The notes: generated from the letters alone by a model not told the origin. A DNA stretch of 64,000 bases from W0P28-013 sp964570565 (GCA_964570565.1 CAZMYT010000001.1:248001-312000), one strand, 5' to 3'; counted from the stretch's first letter, positions 18,230 to 27,188 are shown. Program-made: numbers and translations.

Positions 18230-18237
18230 TATCTTTG
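18230..18237 (+). promoter_or_regulatory. Promoter -7 box upstream of the chromate-transporter pair
   Basis: TATCTTTG lies 66 nt before the ATG at 18303; no strong -33 box is visible. Confidence 0.5.
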
Positions 18238-18302
18238 CGCTGTAAAAGAAAGCGATTTCTTTCACACTATTTTTTTGACGATTTAGTTAATTTGAGCAGA
18301 TT

Positions 18303-18866
18303 ATGGTAACATTGTGGCAACTGTTTGGAACGTTTACAAAGATAGGCGCCTTCACTATTGGGGGCGGTTATGCTATGTTGCCGCTTATCGAGCGCGAAGT
18401 GGTGACCAATCGTAAATGGATTGCCGCCGATGAATTTCTGGATATGATAGTGATGGCTCAAACGGCGCCTGGCATATTGGCTGTGAACATTTCGGTGTTG
18501 GTGGGCAATAAATTACGAGGCAAAAAAGGGGCTTTTGTGAGTGCTTTAGGCTCGGCTTTGCCTTCGTTTGTGGCGATATTGGTTTTTGCTTTCTTTTTGG
18601 CTAAATATCAAGATTCTCCAGCGTTGCAGAAGATGTTTAAAGCCGTGCGTCCTGCGGTTGTAGCGCTTATTGCAGTGCCCGTGTTCAATTTGGCAAAATC
18701 GGCTAAATTGAGTTGGAAAACCATTTGGATTCCAATTGTTTCCGCCTTTTTGATTTGGTATTTTGGCGTGTCGCCCGTATGGATTATTTTTGTGGCAGGT
18801 GTGGCAGGTATTTTGGTGCGGTTGTATCGCGATTATAAGTCGTCGAAACGTGTAACTAAAAAATAG
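18303..18866 (+). CDS. Chromate transporter, first half (CHR domain)
   Basis: The 187-residue membrane protein is a single CHR domain. It has the conserved FTKIGAFTIGGGYAMLPLIEREVV start, the TAPGILAVNISVLVGNKLRG core and about five to six membrane helices. CHR transporters export chromate or related oxyanions; single-domain forms work as pairs with opposite topology. The partner gene follows after 7 bp. The physiological substrate is not shown by the sequence. Confidence 0.93.
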   Translation: MVTLWQLFGTFTKIGAFTIGGGYAMLPLIEREVVTNRKWIAADEFLDMIVMAQTAPGILAVNISVLVGNKLRGKKGAFVSALGSALPSFVAILVFAFFLAKYQDSPALQKMFKAVRPAVVALIAVPVFNLAKSAKLSWKTIWIPIVSAFLIWYFGVSPVWIIFVAGVAGILVRLYRDYKSSKRVTKK

Positions 18867-18873
18867 ATTAGCG

Positions 18874-19410
18874 ATGTTATATTGGCAACTTTTTTCTACG
18901 TTTTTTCAAATTGGGTTATTTGGTTTTGGTGGCGGTGCTGCCATGTTGCCACTTATTCAGTTTGAGTTGGTGGAACATTATGGTTGGATAACATCGGCTG
19001 AATTTACCAATATGGTGGCTGTTTCGCAAATGACGCCAGGTCCAATCGGTATTAATTCTGCCACGTATGCTGGTTATTTGGCTTCGGGTAATGTATTTGG
19101 TTCGTTGGTTGCCACGGTAGGCGTTGTTCTGCCGTCGTTTATCATTATGCTGTTGATAGCCCGCGTGATGTCAAAAATGAAAAATAATAAGTATGTGGAT
19201 AGTGCGATGCAAGGTCTTCGTCCTGTGGTGGTTGGATTAATTGCTGCTGCGGCTTTATTGCTTATGAATGAAGAAAATTTTGGCCCACATTGTGCCGATT
19301 ATATCAGTTGGATTATCTTTGCAGTTGCTTTTGTGGCAACTAAGTGGTTGAAAGTTCACCCGATTTTAATGATTGTGGTGGCGGCTGTGTTAGGATTGTT
19401 TATTTATTGA
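18874..19410 (+). CDS. Chromate transporter, second half (CHR domain)
   Basis: The 178-residue protein is a second CHR domain (FQIGLFGFGGGAAMLPLIQFELV, SQMTPGPIGINSATYAGYLASG) with about five membrane helices. It is clearly homologous to the preceding gene, from which it is separated by only 7 bp. The GPIGIN motif here and APGILAVN in the first half show the usual divergence of the two halves, so a heterodimer is likely. Confidence 0.93.
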   Translation: MLYWQLFSTFFQIGLFGFGGGAAMLPLIQFELVEHYGWITSAEFTNMVAVSQMTPGPIGINSATYAGYLASGNVFGSLVATVGVVLPSFIIMLLIARVMSKMKNNKYVDSAMQGLRPVVVGLIAAAALLLMNEENFGPHCADYISWIIFAVAFVATKWLKVHPILMIVVAAVLGLFIY

Positions 19411-19431
19411 CGTTTCTATTATTGATATTGA

Positions 19432-20154
19432 ATGAGTTGGCAGAGTCGTACAGAATTAATGTTTGGTGTTGAGCGCATACAGCAGTTGCATCAGGCTCAT
19501 GTGATGGTTGTTGGATTAGGGGGTGTTGGCGCTTATGCGGTAGAAATGCTTTGCCGAGCTGGTGTTGGTGAATTTACGTTGGTCGATGGCGATACGGTCA
19601 ATGATTCCAATCGGAATAGGCAATTGGTGGCACTCACATCTACTGTAGGAAAATTAAAAACAGACGTGTTGGCAGCACGTTTACGTGATATAAATCCAGA
19701 TGTAAAACTACATCTTTATCCCGAGTTTTTGCGCGACGAGCGCACGGTGGAGCTGCTTAAAATGGCGCACTACGATTATTTGGTGGATGCAATTGATACG
19801 CTGAGTCCTAAAGTTTTTATGTTGCAACAAGCCTATTTGCTCGGAATACCAACGGTTTCAAGTATGGGTTCTGGTGGTAAATTGGATCCGACACAAGTAA
19901 AAATTTGTGATATCGCAAAATCCGATTATTGTAAATTGGCTCGTATGGTTCGCAAACGTCTTCATAAGTTGGGCGTTCGTAAAGGTATTACGGTGGTTTT
20001 TTCTGCCGAAGTGGTTCCTGCTGAACGTGTTATGATAACCGAAGGCGAACAAAATAAAAAATCGAATGTGGGAACGGTGTCTTATATGCCAGCTGTTTTT
20101 GGTTGTTATTTGGCGTCGCATATTATTCGTCAATTGGTTTTACCCAAAGAGTGA
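19432..20154 (+). CDS. tcdA: tRNA threonylcarbamoyladenosine dehydratase (ThiF/E1-like)
   Basis: The 240-residue protein has the E1-like nucleotide-binding motif GLGGVGAYAVEMLCRAGVG near residue 28, then FTLVDGDTVNDSNRNRQLVAL and DAIDTLSPKVFMLQQA. These identify the TcdA (formerly CsdL/YgdL) subgroup. It activates the threonylcarbamoyl group of t6A37 in tRNA with ATP and cyclises it to ct6A. The C-terminal segment with PAVFGCYLASHIIRQL is normal. It lies 20 bp before the ABC ATPase gene and may share its transcript. Confidence 0.93.
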   Translation: MSWQSRTELMFGVERIQQLHQAHVMVVGLGGVGAYAVEMLCRAGVGEFTLVDGDTVNDSNRNRQLVALTSTVGKLKTDVLAARLRDINPDVKLHLYPEFLRDERTVELLKMAHYDYLVDAIDTLSPKVFMLQQAYLLGIPTVSSMGSGGKLDPTQVKICDIAKSDYCKLARMVRKRLHKLGVRKGITVVFSAEVVPAERVMITEGEQNKKSNVGTVSYMPAVFGCYLASHIIRQLVLPKE

Positions 20155-20173
20155 AAATTAAATTTTACAGAGT

Positions 20174-20833
20174 ATGATTATTGCAAAAAATATAACGAAA
20201 AGTTTCGATACACTGCAAGTGTTAAAGGGTGTCGATTTACATATTGCACCACGGGAAATTGTGTCCATTATTGGTCCTAGTGGAGCTGGAAAAACTACCT
20301 TGTTGCAACTGCTTGGCACGTTGGATAAACCGGATACGGGAACGATTGAAATAGCTGGTGTCGATGTACTTGGGTTGAACGAACGAGCGATGTCTTTATT
20401 TCGTAATAAACATATTGGTTTTGTATTTCAGTTTCACCAGTTACTACCTGAGTTTACTGCACTCGAAAATGTGATGATGCCAGCGTTAATTGCGGGCGTG
20501 AGTTTTAAAGAAGCTCAAGCCGAAGCTCGTAAACTGCTCGATTACCTCAAATTGACCGATCGTGTGGAGCATAAGCCGTCCGAATTATCGGGTGGCGAAA
20601 AACAGCGTGTAGCGGTGGCTCGTGCTTTAATCAATAAGCCGTCTGTAATTTTGGCCGACGAACCGTCGGGCAGTTTGGATAGTAAAAATAAAGAAGAATT
20701 ACATCGTTTGCTGTTCGATTTACGCGATAATTTTAATCAAACTATTTTAATAGTCACCCATGACATGGAGTTGGCCTCCATTTCGGATAGAGTAATTTCT
20801 ATGCGCGATGGTCTGATTGTTGAAAATGTTTGA
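20174..20833 (+). CDS. ABC transporter ATP-binding protein, LolD/MacB type
   Basis: The 219-residue ATPase shows Walker A GPSGAGKTT near residue 33, the Q-loop FVFQFHQLLPEFTALENV, signature LSGGEKQRVAVARAL, Walker B VILADEPSGSLD and the H-loop THD. The SGSLD pattern and short length are typical of the lipoprotein-release (LolD) and MacB-like subfamily. No permease gene is adjacent, so the membrane partner must be encoded elsewhere. It is followed by a strong terminator. Confidence 0.9.
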   Translation: MIIAKNITKSFDTLQVLKGVDLHIAPREIVSIIGPSGAGKTTLLQLLGTLDKPDTGTIEIAGVDVLGLNERAMSLFRNKHIGFVFQFHQLLPEFTALENVMMPALIAGVSFKEAQAEARKLLDYLKLTDRVEHKPSELSGGEKQRVAVARALINKPSVILADEPSGSLDSKNKEELHRLLFDLRDNFNQTILIVTHDMELASISDRVISMRDGLIVENV

Positions 20834-20857
20834 AAATGAACGCATTGAAATGACTTT

Positions 20858-20896
20858 AAATCCCCATTTTTGTTTTTTGCAAAAATGGGGATTTTT
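20858..20896 (+). terminator. Intrinsic terminator after the ABC ATPase gene
   Basis: The 14-bp stem AAATCCCCATTTTT with its complement, a 9-nt loop and trailing T-rich sequence lies 25 nt after the stop. Confidence 0.88.
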
Positions 20897-20910
20897 CTTC
20901 TCTTTTTTTG

Positions 20911-20918
20911 TACCTTTG
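20911..20918 (+). promoter_or_regulatory. Promoter -7 box of the nfnA-nfnB pair
   Basis: TACCTTTG lies 38 nt before the ATG at 20956. A TTG near 20901-20910 is too close to be a good -33 box. Confidence 0.5.
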
Positions 20919-20955
20919 AGCCTTCATTTAGAAGTTTAAATTTTAGTTGCTAACT

Positions 20956-21768
20956 ATGAGTAAAATTGTAGATAAATCTTACTTTTCTCCCAATGTGGTA
21001 CGTCTTGAGATAGAGGCGCCGCTTATCGCTAAATCGCGCAGAGCAGGTCATTTTGTGATTGTAAAAGTGGGCGAAAAAGGAGAACGTATTCCGTTGACTA
21101 TTGCCGATTCGAATTTAGAAAAAGGCACCATTACTTTGGTCGTTCAAAAAATGGGTGTTTCTTCTACTAAATTATGTTCCTTAAATATTGGCGATGAAGT
21201 GACCGATTTAGTCGGACCGCTTGGAAAAGCTACCCATATTGAAAATTTCGGAACGGTTGTATGTGCTGGTGGTGGCGTTGGTGTGGCTCCGTTATTGCCG
21301 ATTATTACGGCTTTGAAAAAAGCTGGCAATCGTGTAATTACCGTATTGGCCGCTCGTACCAAAGAATTGGTGATTTTAGAAGAACAAATGCGTGCTTTTT
21401 CTGACGAAGTGATTGTGATGACTGATGATGGTTCTTATGGCAGGCAAGGTTTGGTAACAACTGGTGTTGAATCGGTTATCAACCGCGAAAAGGTAGATTT
21501 GTGCGTAACTATTGGTCCAGCTGTGATGATGAAATTTGTGTCGCAATTAACCAAAAAATATGAAGTGCCAACTGTGGCGTCGCTGAACACGATTATGGTT
21601 GATGGCACAGGCATGTGTGGTGCGTGTCGTATTTCGGTAGGTGGACAAACTAAATTTGTGTGTGTGGATGGACCAGAATTCGATGCACATCAAGTTGATT
21701 TCGACGAGATGATTATGCGATTGGGTGCTTATCGTGATGAGGAACAAGTAGCTAAAGAACAGAAATAG
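20956..21768 (+). CDS. NfnA-type FAD/[2Fe-2S] subunit (sulfide dehydrogenase / ferredoxin-NADP reductase subunit alpha)
   Basis: The 270-residue protein starts at the ATG at 20956; a TTG three codons upstream is not needed. It has the ferredoxin-reductase FAD fold (GHFVIVKVGEKGERIPLTIAD), an NAD-binding half (GGGVGVAPLLPIITALKKAGN) and a C-terminal [2Fe-2S] site with cysteines in GMCGACRISVGGQTKFVC. Paired with the next gene it matches NfnAB, which couples NADH, ferredoxin and NADP by electron bifurcation. In many annotations the same protein is called sulfide/dihydroorotate dehydrogenase-like. Confidence 0.9.
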   Translation: MSKIVDKSYFSPNVVRLEIEAPLIAKSRRAGHFVIVKVGEKGERIPLTIADSNLEKGTITLVVQKMGVSSTKLCSLNIGDEVTDLVGPLGKATHIENFGTVVCAGGGVGVAPLLPIITALKKAGNRVITVLAARTKELVILEEQMRAFSDEVIVMTDDGSYGRQGLVTTGVESVINREKVDLCVTIGPAVMMKFVSQLTKKYEVPTVASLNTIMVDGTGMCGACRISVGGQTKFVCVDGPEFDAHQVDFDEMIMRLGAYRDEEQVAKEQK

Positions 21769-21779
21769 TTAACTGAAAC

Positions 21780-23240
21780 ATGGAAGAAAAAGGAAGAAAT
21801 GAAGCTTGGCGCGAAACGTTGCGCAAATCGATGAATCCGAAAGAACGTACCGCTATCGAGCGCGTTCATATGAACGAGTTATCGGGCGAATATCGTTGTC
21901 ATAATAGCGAAGAGGTAAATCAAGGATTGACCTTACAACAGGCGATGCAAGAAGCTAAACGCTGTTTGGATTGTGCTAATCCACAATGTGTTACGGGCTG
22001 TCCTGTGTCTATCAATATTCCACAATTTATTAAACATATTGAGCTTGGCGAGGTGCTCGAAGCTGCCAAAACCTTGAAAGAAACATCGGCTTTGCCTGCT
22101 GTGTGTGGACGTGTTTGTCCACAGGAAAAACAGTGTGAGGCGAAATGTATTCACTTAAAAATGAATAAACCAGCTGTGGCTATTGGGCATTTGGAACGTT
22201 TTGCGGCCGATTACGAGCGCGAAAGTGGACAAATGAGTGTGCCAGAAATAGCACAACCAAATGGTATTAAAATAGCCGCTGTTGGTTCAGGACCTGCGGG
22301 CTTGTCGTTTGCTGGCGATATGGCTAAACTGGGTTATGATGTGACAGTTTTTGAAGCATTGCACGAAATTGGTGGCGTTTTGAAATATGGTATTCCTGAA
22401 TTTCGGTTACCAAACCAGATAGTGGATGTGGAAATTGAGAATTTAGCCAAAATGGGTGTTAAATTCATCAAAAATTGCATTGTGGGTAAAACCATTAGTT
22501 TCGACGATTTAAAGGAAGACGGTTTCCGAGCTATGTTTGTAGCAAGTGGAGCTGGACTTCCTAACTTTATGAACATTAAGGGCGAAAATTTGATTGGCGT
22601 GATGTCGTCCAACGAATATTTAACGCGTGTCAATTTAATGGGCGCTGCAAGCGATGATACTGATACGCCAGTTTTGAAAGGAAAACATGTGGCGGTAATT
22701 GGTGGCGGTAATACGGCTATGGATTCGGTGCGTACAGCGCGTCGACTTGGTGCCGAACGTGCTATGATTGTCTATCGTCGATCGGAAGAAGAAATGCCCG
22801 CTCGCCTCGAAGAGGTAAAACACGCCAAAGAAGAAGGCATTGACTTTTTAACGTTACATAATCCGGTGGAATACCGTGGCGATGAAAAAGGACGTGTAAC
22901 GGCCATGTTACTCCAAAAAATGGAACTCGGTGAACCAGATGCTTCTGGTCGTCGTAAACCCGTAGAAATTAAAGGCGCACAAGAGTGGATTGATGTGGAT
23001 GAAGTGATTGTGAGCGTAGGCGTTTCTCCTAATCCATTGGTGCCTAGCTCAGTGAAGGGACTAGGAGTCTCTCCCAAAGGAACCATTTTAGTGTCCGACG
23101 AAAATATGCAAAGTTCTATCCCTACCATTTTCGCTGGTGGCGATATTGTGCGTGGTGGAGCAACGGTTATTTTAGCTATGGGTGACGGTCGAAAAGCGGC
23201 CGCAGCCATGCATGCAAAAATCGTATCAGGCGAAATTTAA
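21780..23240 (+). CDS. NfnB-type NADPH-dependent glutamate synthase small-chain-like flavoprotein
   Basis: The 486-residue protein has an N-terminal Fe-S region with CLDCANPQCVTGCPV and CGRVCPQEKQCEAKC, two cysteine clusters for [4Fe-4S] centres. It is followed by FAD binding (AAVGSGPAGLSFAGDMAKLGY) and NADPH binding (VAVIGGGNTAMDSVRTARRLGA). The C-terminus has the second FAD contact TIFAGGDIVRGGATVILAMGDG. It is often named GltA in NADPH-dependent glutamate synthase, but no large glutamate synthase gene is here. The partner at 20956 lies 11 bp upstream, which favours the NfnAB role. Confidence 0.92.
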   Translation: MEEKGRNEAWRETLRKSMNPKERTAIERVHMNELSGEYRCHNSEEVNQGLTLQQAMQEAKRCLDCANPQCVTGCPVSINIPQFIKHIELGEVLEAAKTLKETSALPAVCGRVCPQEKQCEAKCIHLKMNKPAVAIGHLERFAADYERESGQMSVPEIAQPNGIKIAAVGSGPAGLSFAGDMAKLGYDVTVFEALHEIGGVLKYGIPEFRLPNQIVDVEIENLAKMGVKFIKNCIVGKTISFDDLKEDGFRAMFVASGAGLPNFMNIKGENLIGVMSSNEYLTRVNLMGAASDDTDTPVLKGKHVAVIGGGNTAMDSVRTARRLGAERAMIVYRRSEEEMPARLEEVKHAKEEGIDFLTLHNPVEYRGDEKGRVTAMLLQKMELGEPDASGRRKPVEIKGAQEWIDVDEVIVSVGVSPNPLVPSSVKGLGVSPKGTILVSDENMQSSIPTIFAGGDIVRGGATVILAMGDGRKAAAAMHAKIVSGEI

Positions 23241-23260
23241 GCGGTTTTTAACTCTTTTTT

Positions 23261-23290
23261 TTGAAATTTGCATACAATTGTGTACATTTG
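23261..23290 (+). promoter_or_regulatory. Promoter upstream of the LOG-GH16-kdsA-kdsD cluster
   Basis: TTG (23261-23263), a 19-nt spacer and TACATTTG (23283-23290) lie 55 nt before the ATG at 23346. Confidence 0.65.
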
Positions 23291-23345
23291 TGCGTTCTAA
23301 TGGTGACTTTATCTGTTCTTATTTATCTTTTTTTACAATTATCTC

Positions 23346-23894
23346 ATGAATATCTGCGTATTTTGTGCTTCTAGTTCTCAAGTAAGTGATGCTTTTAAAT
23401 CAGAAGCGCGTCTAATAGGTCAGTTTATTGCAGAGAATGGACATACACTGATTTATGGCGGTGCCACTGGCGGATTGATGGATGCGGTGGCGGAAGCTAC
23501 ACACGAATTAGGTGGTGAAATTATTGGTGTAGTACCCGATTTAATTGTGGAGAAAGGACGAAAAAGTGACTTGCCAACACAAACGTTTCAAGTAGAAACC
23601 ATGAGTGAACGCAAGGAACTGATGAAAGAATATGCCGATGTTTTTGTGGTGTTAGCAGGCGGTTTTGGTACACTCGATGAATTGTTCGATGTAGTAGCAT
23701 CTGGCATGGTAGGTTACCATGATAAACAAACCATTTTGGTCAATTCCGACGATTATTTTGCTGGCTTATTGCAGCAAATCGACCGTATGACAGCCGAAGG
23801 CTTAGGTTATAAAGCTCGTGAAGCAGGTTTACATATTTGTCAATCGGCTGATGAATGTGCCGTGTGGTTGACAGAACACGCAGAAAATGTGTAA
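23346..23894 (+). CDS. LOG-family protein (TIGR00730), putative nucleotide 5'-monophosphate phosphoribohydrolase
   Basis: The 182-residue Rossmann-fold protein starts NICVFCASSSQV, contains GGATGGLMDAVAEA and MSERKELM, and has AGGFGTLDELF in place of the more usual PGGxGTxxE. The family, studied as plant LOG and bacterial YgdH/PpnN relatives, cleaves nucleoside monophosphates to base and ribose 5-phosphate. The catalytic Arg and Glu of the M-S-E-R-K and G-T-x-D-E motifs are present. It is 62 bp upstream of the GH16-like gene. Confidence 0.88.
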   Translation: MNICVFCASSSQVSDAFKSEARLIGQFIAENGHTLIYGGATGGLMDAVAEATHELGGEIIGVVPDLIVEKGRKSDLPTQTFQVETMSERKELMKEYADVFVVLAGGFGTLDELFDVVASGMVGYHDKQTILVNSDDYFAGLLQQIDRMTAEGLGYKAREAGLHICQSADECAVWLTEHAENV

Positions 23895-23955
23895 AGGGTC
23901 AGAACTAGAAAAAACAATCATTAATTCGATAAAACTTTAAACTCAAATCAATATT

Positions 23956-25290
23956 ATGAATCTTTTTTGGCAACGAATTTTTGGACGCATGCAGAGTACT
24001 GCTAAGATGGAGGCACATGAGGCCGCATTAACAGCAGAGTACAAACGTTTTGCAAATGTAGAACAATCGAAAGAATTGGCAGAGTATCGCGAATTATTTC
24101 ATCGTGTAAAATCAGCAGATTTCAAGGAAAAGAAAAAAACCTTGACAAGTCGCAAGTATAAAGACACCAAGGAATTTCACGATACTCGGAAATTTAATCG
24201 CCTAAATAATGATAAAAATATCGTATTGTACTATGAAACGCTTAAAAGTGAAGCGTTAAAAGATTATTTAGCCTTTAAAGCTACGCCGCAATATGAACTT
24301 TTAGGTAAATCAAGTGAAGTTAAAAAATCGCCAGAGTTAAAACGCTTGCACGATTTTGAACAATCGAAAGCGTACAAAAATTACATGCGTTTTCATAACT
24401 CGTATATTATCAAAGGTTTTGAGGAACTACGTCAAAAAGTATCAACACCAGAATTTAAAGAAGCAAACGATTTTTGGGCAGATCCTAAACGTTGGGAAAA
24501 AACGCCAGAATATATTGAAGAAAAACGCTATTTGGAATTGTCAGAAAACGAAGATATTCAGTTCTTTGAAAAAACTGATGGCTCTAAGTTTACACGTATG
24601 CGTCAATACACTTTAGCATTTTCTGATGCGTTTGATTGGAACACGTTGAATGCGTCTAATTGGGAAAGTGGTTTTAATTATGTGAGTGATAAATTGGTTG
24701 GAAATCACTCGTTTACCAATGAAAAACAGGCTAATAATGATGGTAATAACGTAAGTGTATATGCTGGCGAATTGAATATTCACACACGTAAAGAACGTAA
24801 GTTAGCGTTAGCTTGGGATAAAACGCGTGGATTTGTCAATCGTCAATTTGAATATACTTCCGACGTGTTACATGGAACCAATGCTATTTGTCAACAAGGT
24901 GGTGTTTTTCGTGCTAAAATTCGTTTTGCAGGAAAAGATTTAACCCATGCATTTTGGTTGACTGGAACTCACCAATTACCACATGTTAATGTTTGCGTAT
25001 GCGATGGTAAAAGTATTGAAGTTGGAACCCATTGGGCTACCAAATTTGAAAAGAAATATACATCTACCAAAGTTACAGGATTAAATGTTGGTGTCTATTA
25101 TATATACTCATTAGAATGGACACCAAAAGAACTCATTTGGTATATCAATAATGTGGAAGTATTCCGTACTACCGATGGTATTCCTGCAGAACCACTATTC
25201 CCTATGTTGAATTCATTTATTTCTAGTAAACAAAAAGGTGGTGAAGGCACTATGCAAGTCGATTGGGTAGAGGTTTATCGCGCAAACTAA
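23956..25290 (+). CDS. Intracellular GH16-like protein lacking the catalytic motif, with helical repeat N-terminus
   Basis: The 444-residue protein has no signal peptide. Residues about 20-205 form charged helical repeats; each contains an S/T-x-E/D-F/Y/L-K core (SKELAEYRELF, SADFKEKKK, SPELKRLHDF, TPEFKEANDF, TPEYIEEKRY). Residues about 210-444 match the jelly-roll outline of glycoside hydrolase family 16, from FSDAFDWNTLNASNWESG through AFWLTGTHQLPHVNV and YSLEWTPKELIWYINNVEVFR to MQVDWVEVYR. The family active site ExDxxE should fall at HVNVCV, where all three acidic residues are missing, so hydrolysis is unlikely. Carbohydrate binding or a scaffold role is possible. It lies 4 bp before kdsA. 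Similar 'family 16' proteins in Bacteroidota are uncharacterised as far as I know. Confidence 0.82.
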   Translation: MNLFWQRIFGRMQSTAKMEAHEAALTAEYKRFANVEQSKELAEYRELFHRVKSADFKEKKKTLTSRKYKDTKEFHDTRKFNRLNNDKNIVLYYETLKSEALKDYLAFKATPQYELLGKSSEVKKSPELKRLHDFEQSKAYKNYMRFHNSYIIKGFEELRQKVSTPEFKEANDFWADPKRWEKTPEYIEEKRYLELSENEDIQFFEKTDGSKFTRMRQYTLAFSDAFDWNTLNASNWESGFNYVSDKLVGNHSFTNEKQANNDGNNVSVYAGELNIHTRKERKLALAWDKTRGFVNRQFEYTSDVLHGTNAICQQGGVFRAKIRFAGKDLTHAFWLTGTHQLPHVNVCVCDGKSIEVGTHWATKFEKKYTSTKVTGLNVGVYYIYSLEWTPKELIWYINNVEVFRTTDGIPAEPLFPMLNSFISSKQKGGEGTMQVDWVEVYRAN

Positions 25291-25294
25291 AATT

Positions 25295-26140
25295 ATGACG
25301 CTTCTCACACAAACAGTTAATTCTGTTTCCGTTTCTAATCGTTTCGACATCGGAAGTGGACGCCCTTTTACGCTTATTGCAGGTCCTTGTGTCATAGAAA
25401 GTGAACGGATGATAATGCAGGTAGCCGAAAATCTAAAACAAGTTTGTTTGGATTTAGGTATCCATTTAATATTCAAATCCTCTTTTGATAAAGCCAATCG
25501 TACGTCGTTGGATTCTCCTCGCGGTGTTGGTATGGACGAAGGTTTACGTATTTTGCAAAAAGTAAAAACCGAACTCGATTTGCCACTGATTACAGATGTG
25601 CACGAAAGTTGGCAATGTGCTCCTGTGGCCGAAGTGGTTGATGCACTACAAATTCCTGCGTTTCTATCACGCCAAACCGATTTATTATTGGCAGCTGGTC
25701 GTACAGGCAAGATTGTAAATGTCAAGAAAGGTCAATTTATGGCGCCTTGGGACATGAAACAAGTCATCCAAAAAATGGAATCGGTGGGCAACCATAATGT
25801 CATGCTGTGTGAACGTGGTTCTTCGTTTGGTTACAATAATTTGGTGGTCGATATGACTGGTTTGGTGGAAATGCGCACGTTTGGTTATCCTGTGGTATTT
25901 GATGCCACTCATTCGGTACAAAAACCTTCTGGCAATGGTTCAACTACAGGTGGAAATCGTGATATGGCTCCTTATTTAATCAATGCGGCTTTGGCTGTTG
26001 GTGTTGATGCCATATTTGCAGAAGTACATCCAGATCCCGATAAAGCATTTTCCGATGCGGCTAATCAGTTGCGTTTAAGTACAATTAAACCTATTTTGGA
26101 GCGCGCTAAAGCCATTGATGCTATCACTAAAAATTTATAA
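25295..26140 (+). CDS. kdsA: 3-deoxy-8-phosphooctulonate (Kdo-8-P) synthase
   Basis: The 281-residue cytosolic enzyme joins phosphoenolpyruvate and arabinose 5-phosphate for the Kdo of the LPS inner core. Conserved parts are LIAGPCVIESERMIMQVAENL, FKSSFDKANRTSLDSPRGVGMDEGL, ITDVHESWQ, CERGSSFGYNNLVVDM and DATHSVQKPSGNGSTTGG. The Asn in KANR marks the metal-independent type in place of the metal-dependent Cys, as inferred from family knowledge. It is 4 bp after the GH16-like gene and 3 bp before kdsD, forming a tight operon. Confidence 0.96.
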   Translation: MTLLTQTVNSVSVSNRFDIGSGRPFTLIAGPCVIESERMIMQVAENLKQVCLDLGIHLIFKSSFDKANRTSLDSPRGVGMDEGLRILQKVKTELDLPLITDVHESWQCAPVAEVVDALQIPAFLSRQTDLLLAAGRTGKIVNVKKGQFMAPWDMKQVIQKMESVGNHNVMLCERGSSFGYNNLVVDMTGLVEMRTFGYPVVFDATHSVQKPSGNGSTTGGNRDMAPYLINAALAVGVDAIFAEVHPDPDKAFSDAANQLRLSTIKPILERAKAIDAITKNL

Positions 26141-26143
26141 GTT

Positions 26144-27112
26144 ATGGATTTTGTAGCACGTAGTAAGGAAGTTTTTCAAGTTGAAATAAATGAAATTCAA
26201 CGGGTTGCAAATCGTATTGGCGATGAAGTTAATCAAGTTGTCGAACTTATTTATGCGCATACTGGCAAGGTTGTGATTACGGGTATTGGTAAAACAGGTA
26301 TCATTGGTAAAAAAATTGCAGCCTCTTTAGCTTCTACTGGAACACAAGCCATTTTTATAAATGCCGCTGAGGCATTACATGGCGATTTGGGTATTGTATC
26401 GCGTGGTGATGTGGTTATTGCTATTTCGAATAGTGGTGAGTCCGAAGAAATTTTAAATGTGGTACAAACAATTAAAAAACTGACTTGTCCATTGGTCGCT
26501 ATCACCGGTGACGTGAACTCCAGTTTAGCTAAACAAGCCGATTATGTGTTAGATGTCGGTGTGCAACGCGAAGCTTGTAAAATTGGTTTAGCTCCTACTA
26601 CTTCTACTACTGCGGCTTTAGTTATGGGCGATGCGCTCACCGTTTGTTTGATGGAAAAACGTAATTTTCAACCTGAAAATTTTGCGTTATATCATCCTGG
26701 TGGCGCATTGGGACGTCGTATGTTGACTCAGGTGCGTGATTGTATGACAGATATTGTGCCAATGGTCAGCGAATCCACTTCATTTAAAGATGTGATAGCC
26801 GAGGTGAGTTTGAAACGCCTTGGTATTACCATGGTTTGTAATAAAGCGGGCAAAGTTACGGGCATTATAACGGATGGTGATATTCGTCGTGCGACTCAAA
26901 AATATACGGATTTTCAAAATTTGAGGGCAGCTGATTTTATGAGTCATAGTTTTAAACGCATTGAGGCCTCGTTGATGGTGAATGATGCTTTGGAGATTAT
27001 GGATCGTTACAAAATTACCACGTTAGCCGTTGTCGAAAAAGAGGTGGATGATGCGCCAATTATTGGCATTTTGCATATTCACCATGTGTATGGCTTTGCC
27101 AAACATTATTGA
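26144..27112 (+). CDS. kdsD: Arabinose-5-phosphate isomerase (KdsD/KpsF/GutQ)
   Basis: The 322-residue protein has an N-terminal sugar isomerase (SIS) domain with GIGKTGIIGKKIAASLASTGT, LHGDLGIV and AISNSGESEEILNV. Two C-terminal CBS repeats follow from about residue 200 (CMTDIVPMV, then FMSHSFKRI). It converts ribulose 5-phosphate to arabinose 5-phosphate, the substrate of KdsA encoded 3 bp upstream. Length and domain order are usual for the family. Confidence 0.95.
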   Translation: MDFVARSKEVFQVEINEIQRVANRIGDEVNQVVELIYAHTGKVVITGIGKTGIIGKKIAASLASTGTQAIFINAAEALHGDLGIVSRGDVVIAISNSGESEEILNVVQTIKKLTCPLVAITGDVNSSLAKQADYVLDVGVQREACKIGLAPTTSTTAALVMGDALTVCLMEKRNFQPENFALYHPGGALGRRMLTQVRDCMTDIVPMVSESTSFKDVIAEVSLKRLGITMVCNKAGKVTGIITDGDIRRATQKYTDFQNLRAADFMSHSFKRIEASLMVNDALEIMDRYKITTLAVVEKEVDDAPIIGILHIHHVYGFAKHY

Positions 27113-27135
27113 TAACTATTATAAGAAAACTAAAT

Positions 27136-27167
27136 AAAAAGGATGATTCAATTGAATCATCCTTTTT
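27136..27167. terminator. Bidirectional intrinsic terminator between kdsD and nadA
   Basis: The 14-bp stem AAAAAGGATGATTC with a 4-nt AATT loop has A-runs on one side and T-runs on the other, between two convergent genes. Confidence 0.9.
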
Positions 27168-27188
27168 TATTGACACTATGTGGTTGTA

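Noticed and set aside
18245..18262. Hairpin AAAGAAA-GCGA-TTTCTTT followed by T7 upstream of the chromate transporter genes, as a possible attenuator
   Set aside because: The stem is short and has only one G-C pair per arm; no competing structure or leader frame was found.
20947..20955. TTG start for the NfnA-type gene
   Set aside because: The ATG at 20956 matches the family N-terminus (MSKIVDKSYFSPNVVRLE) and is a stronger start codon.
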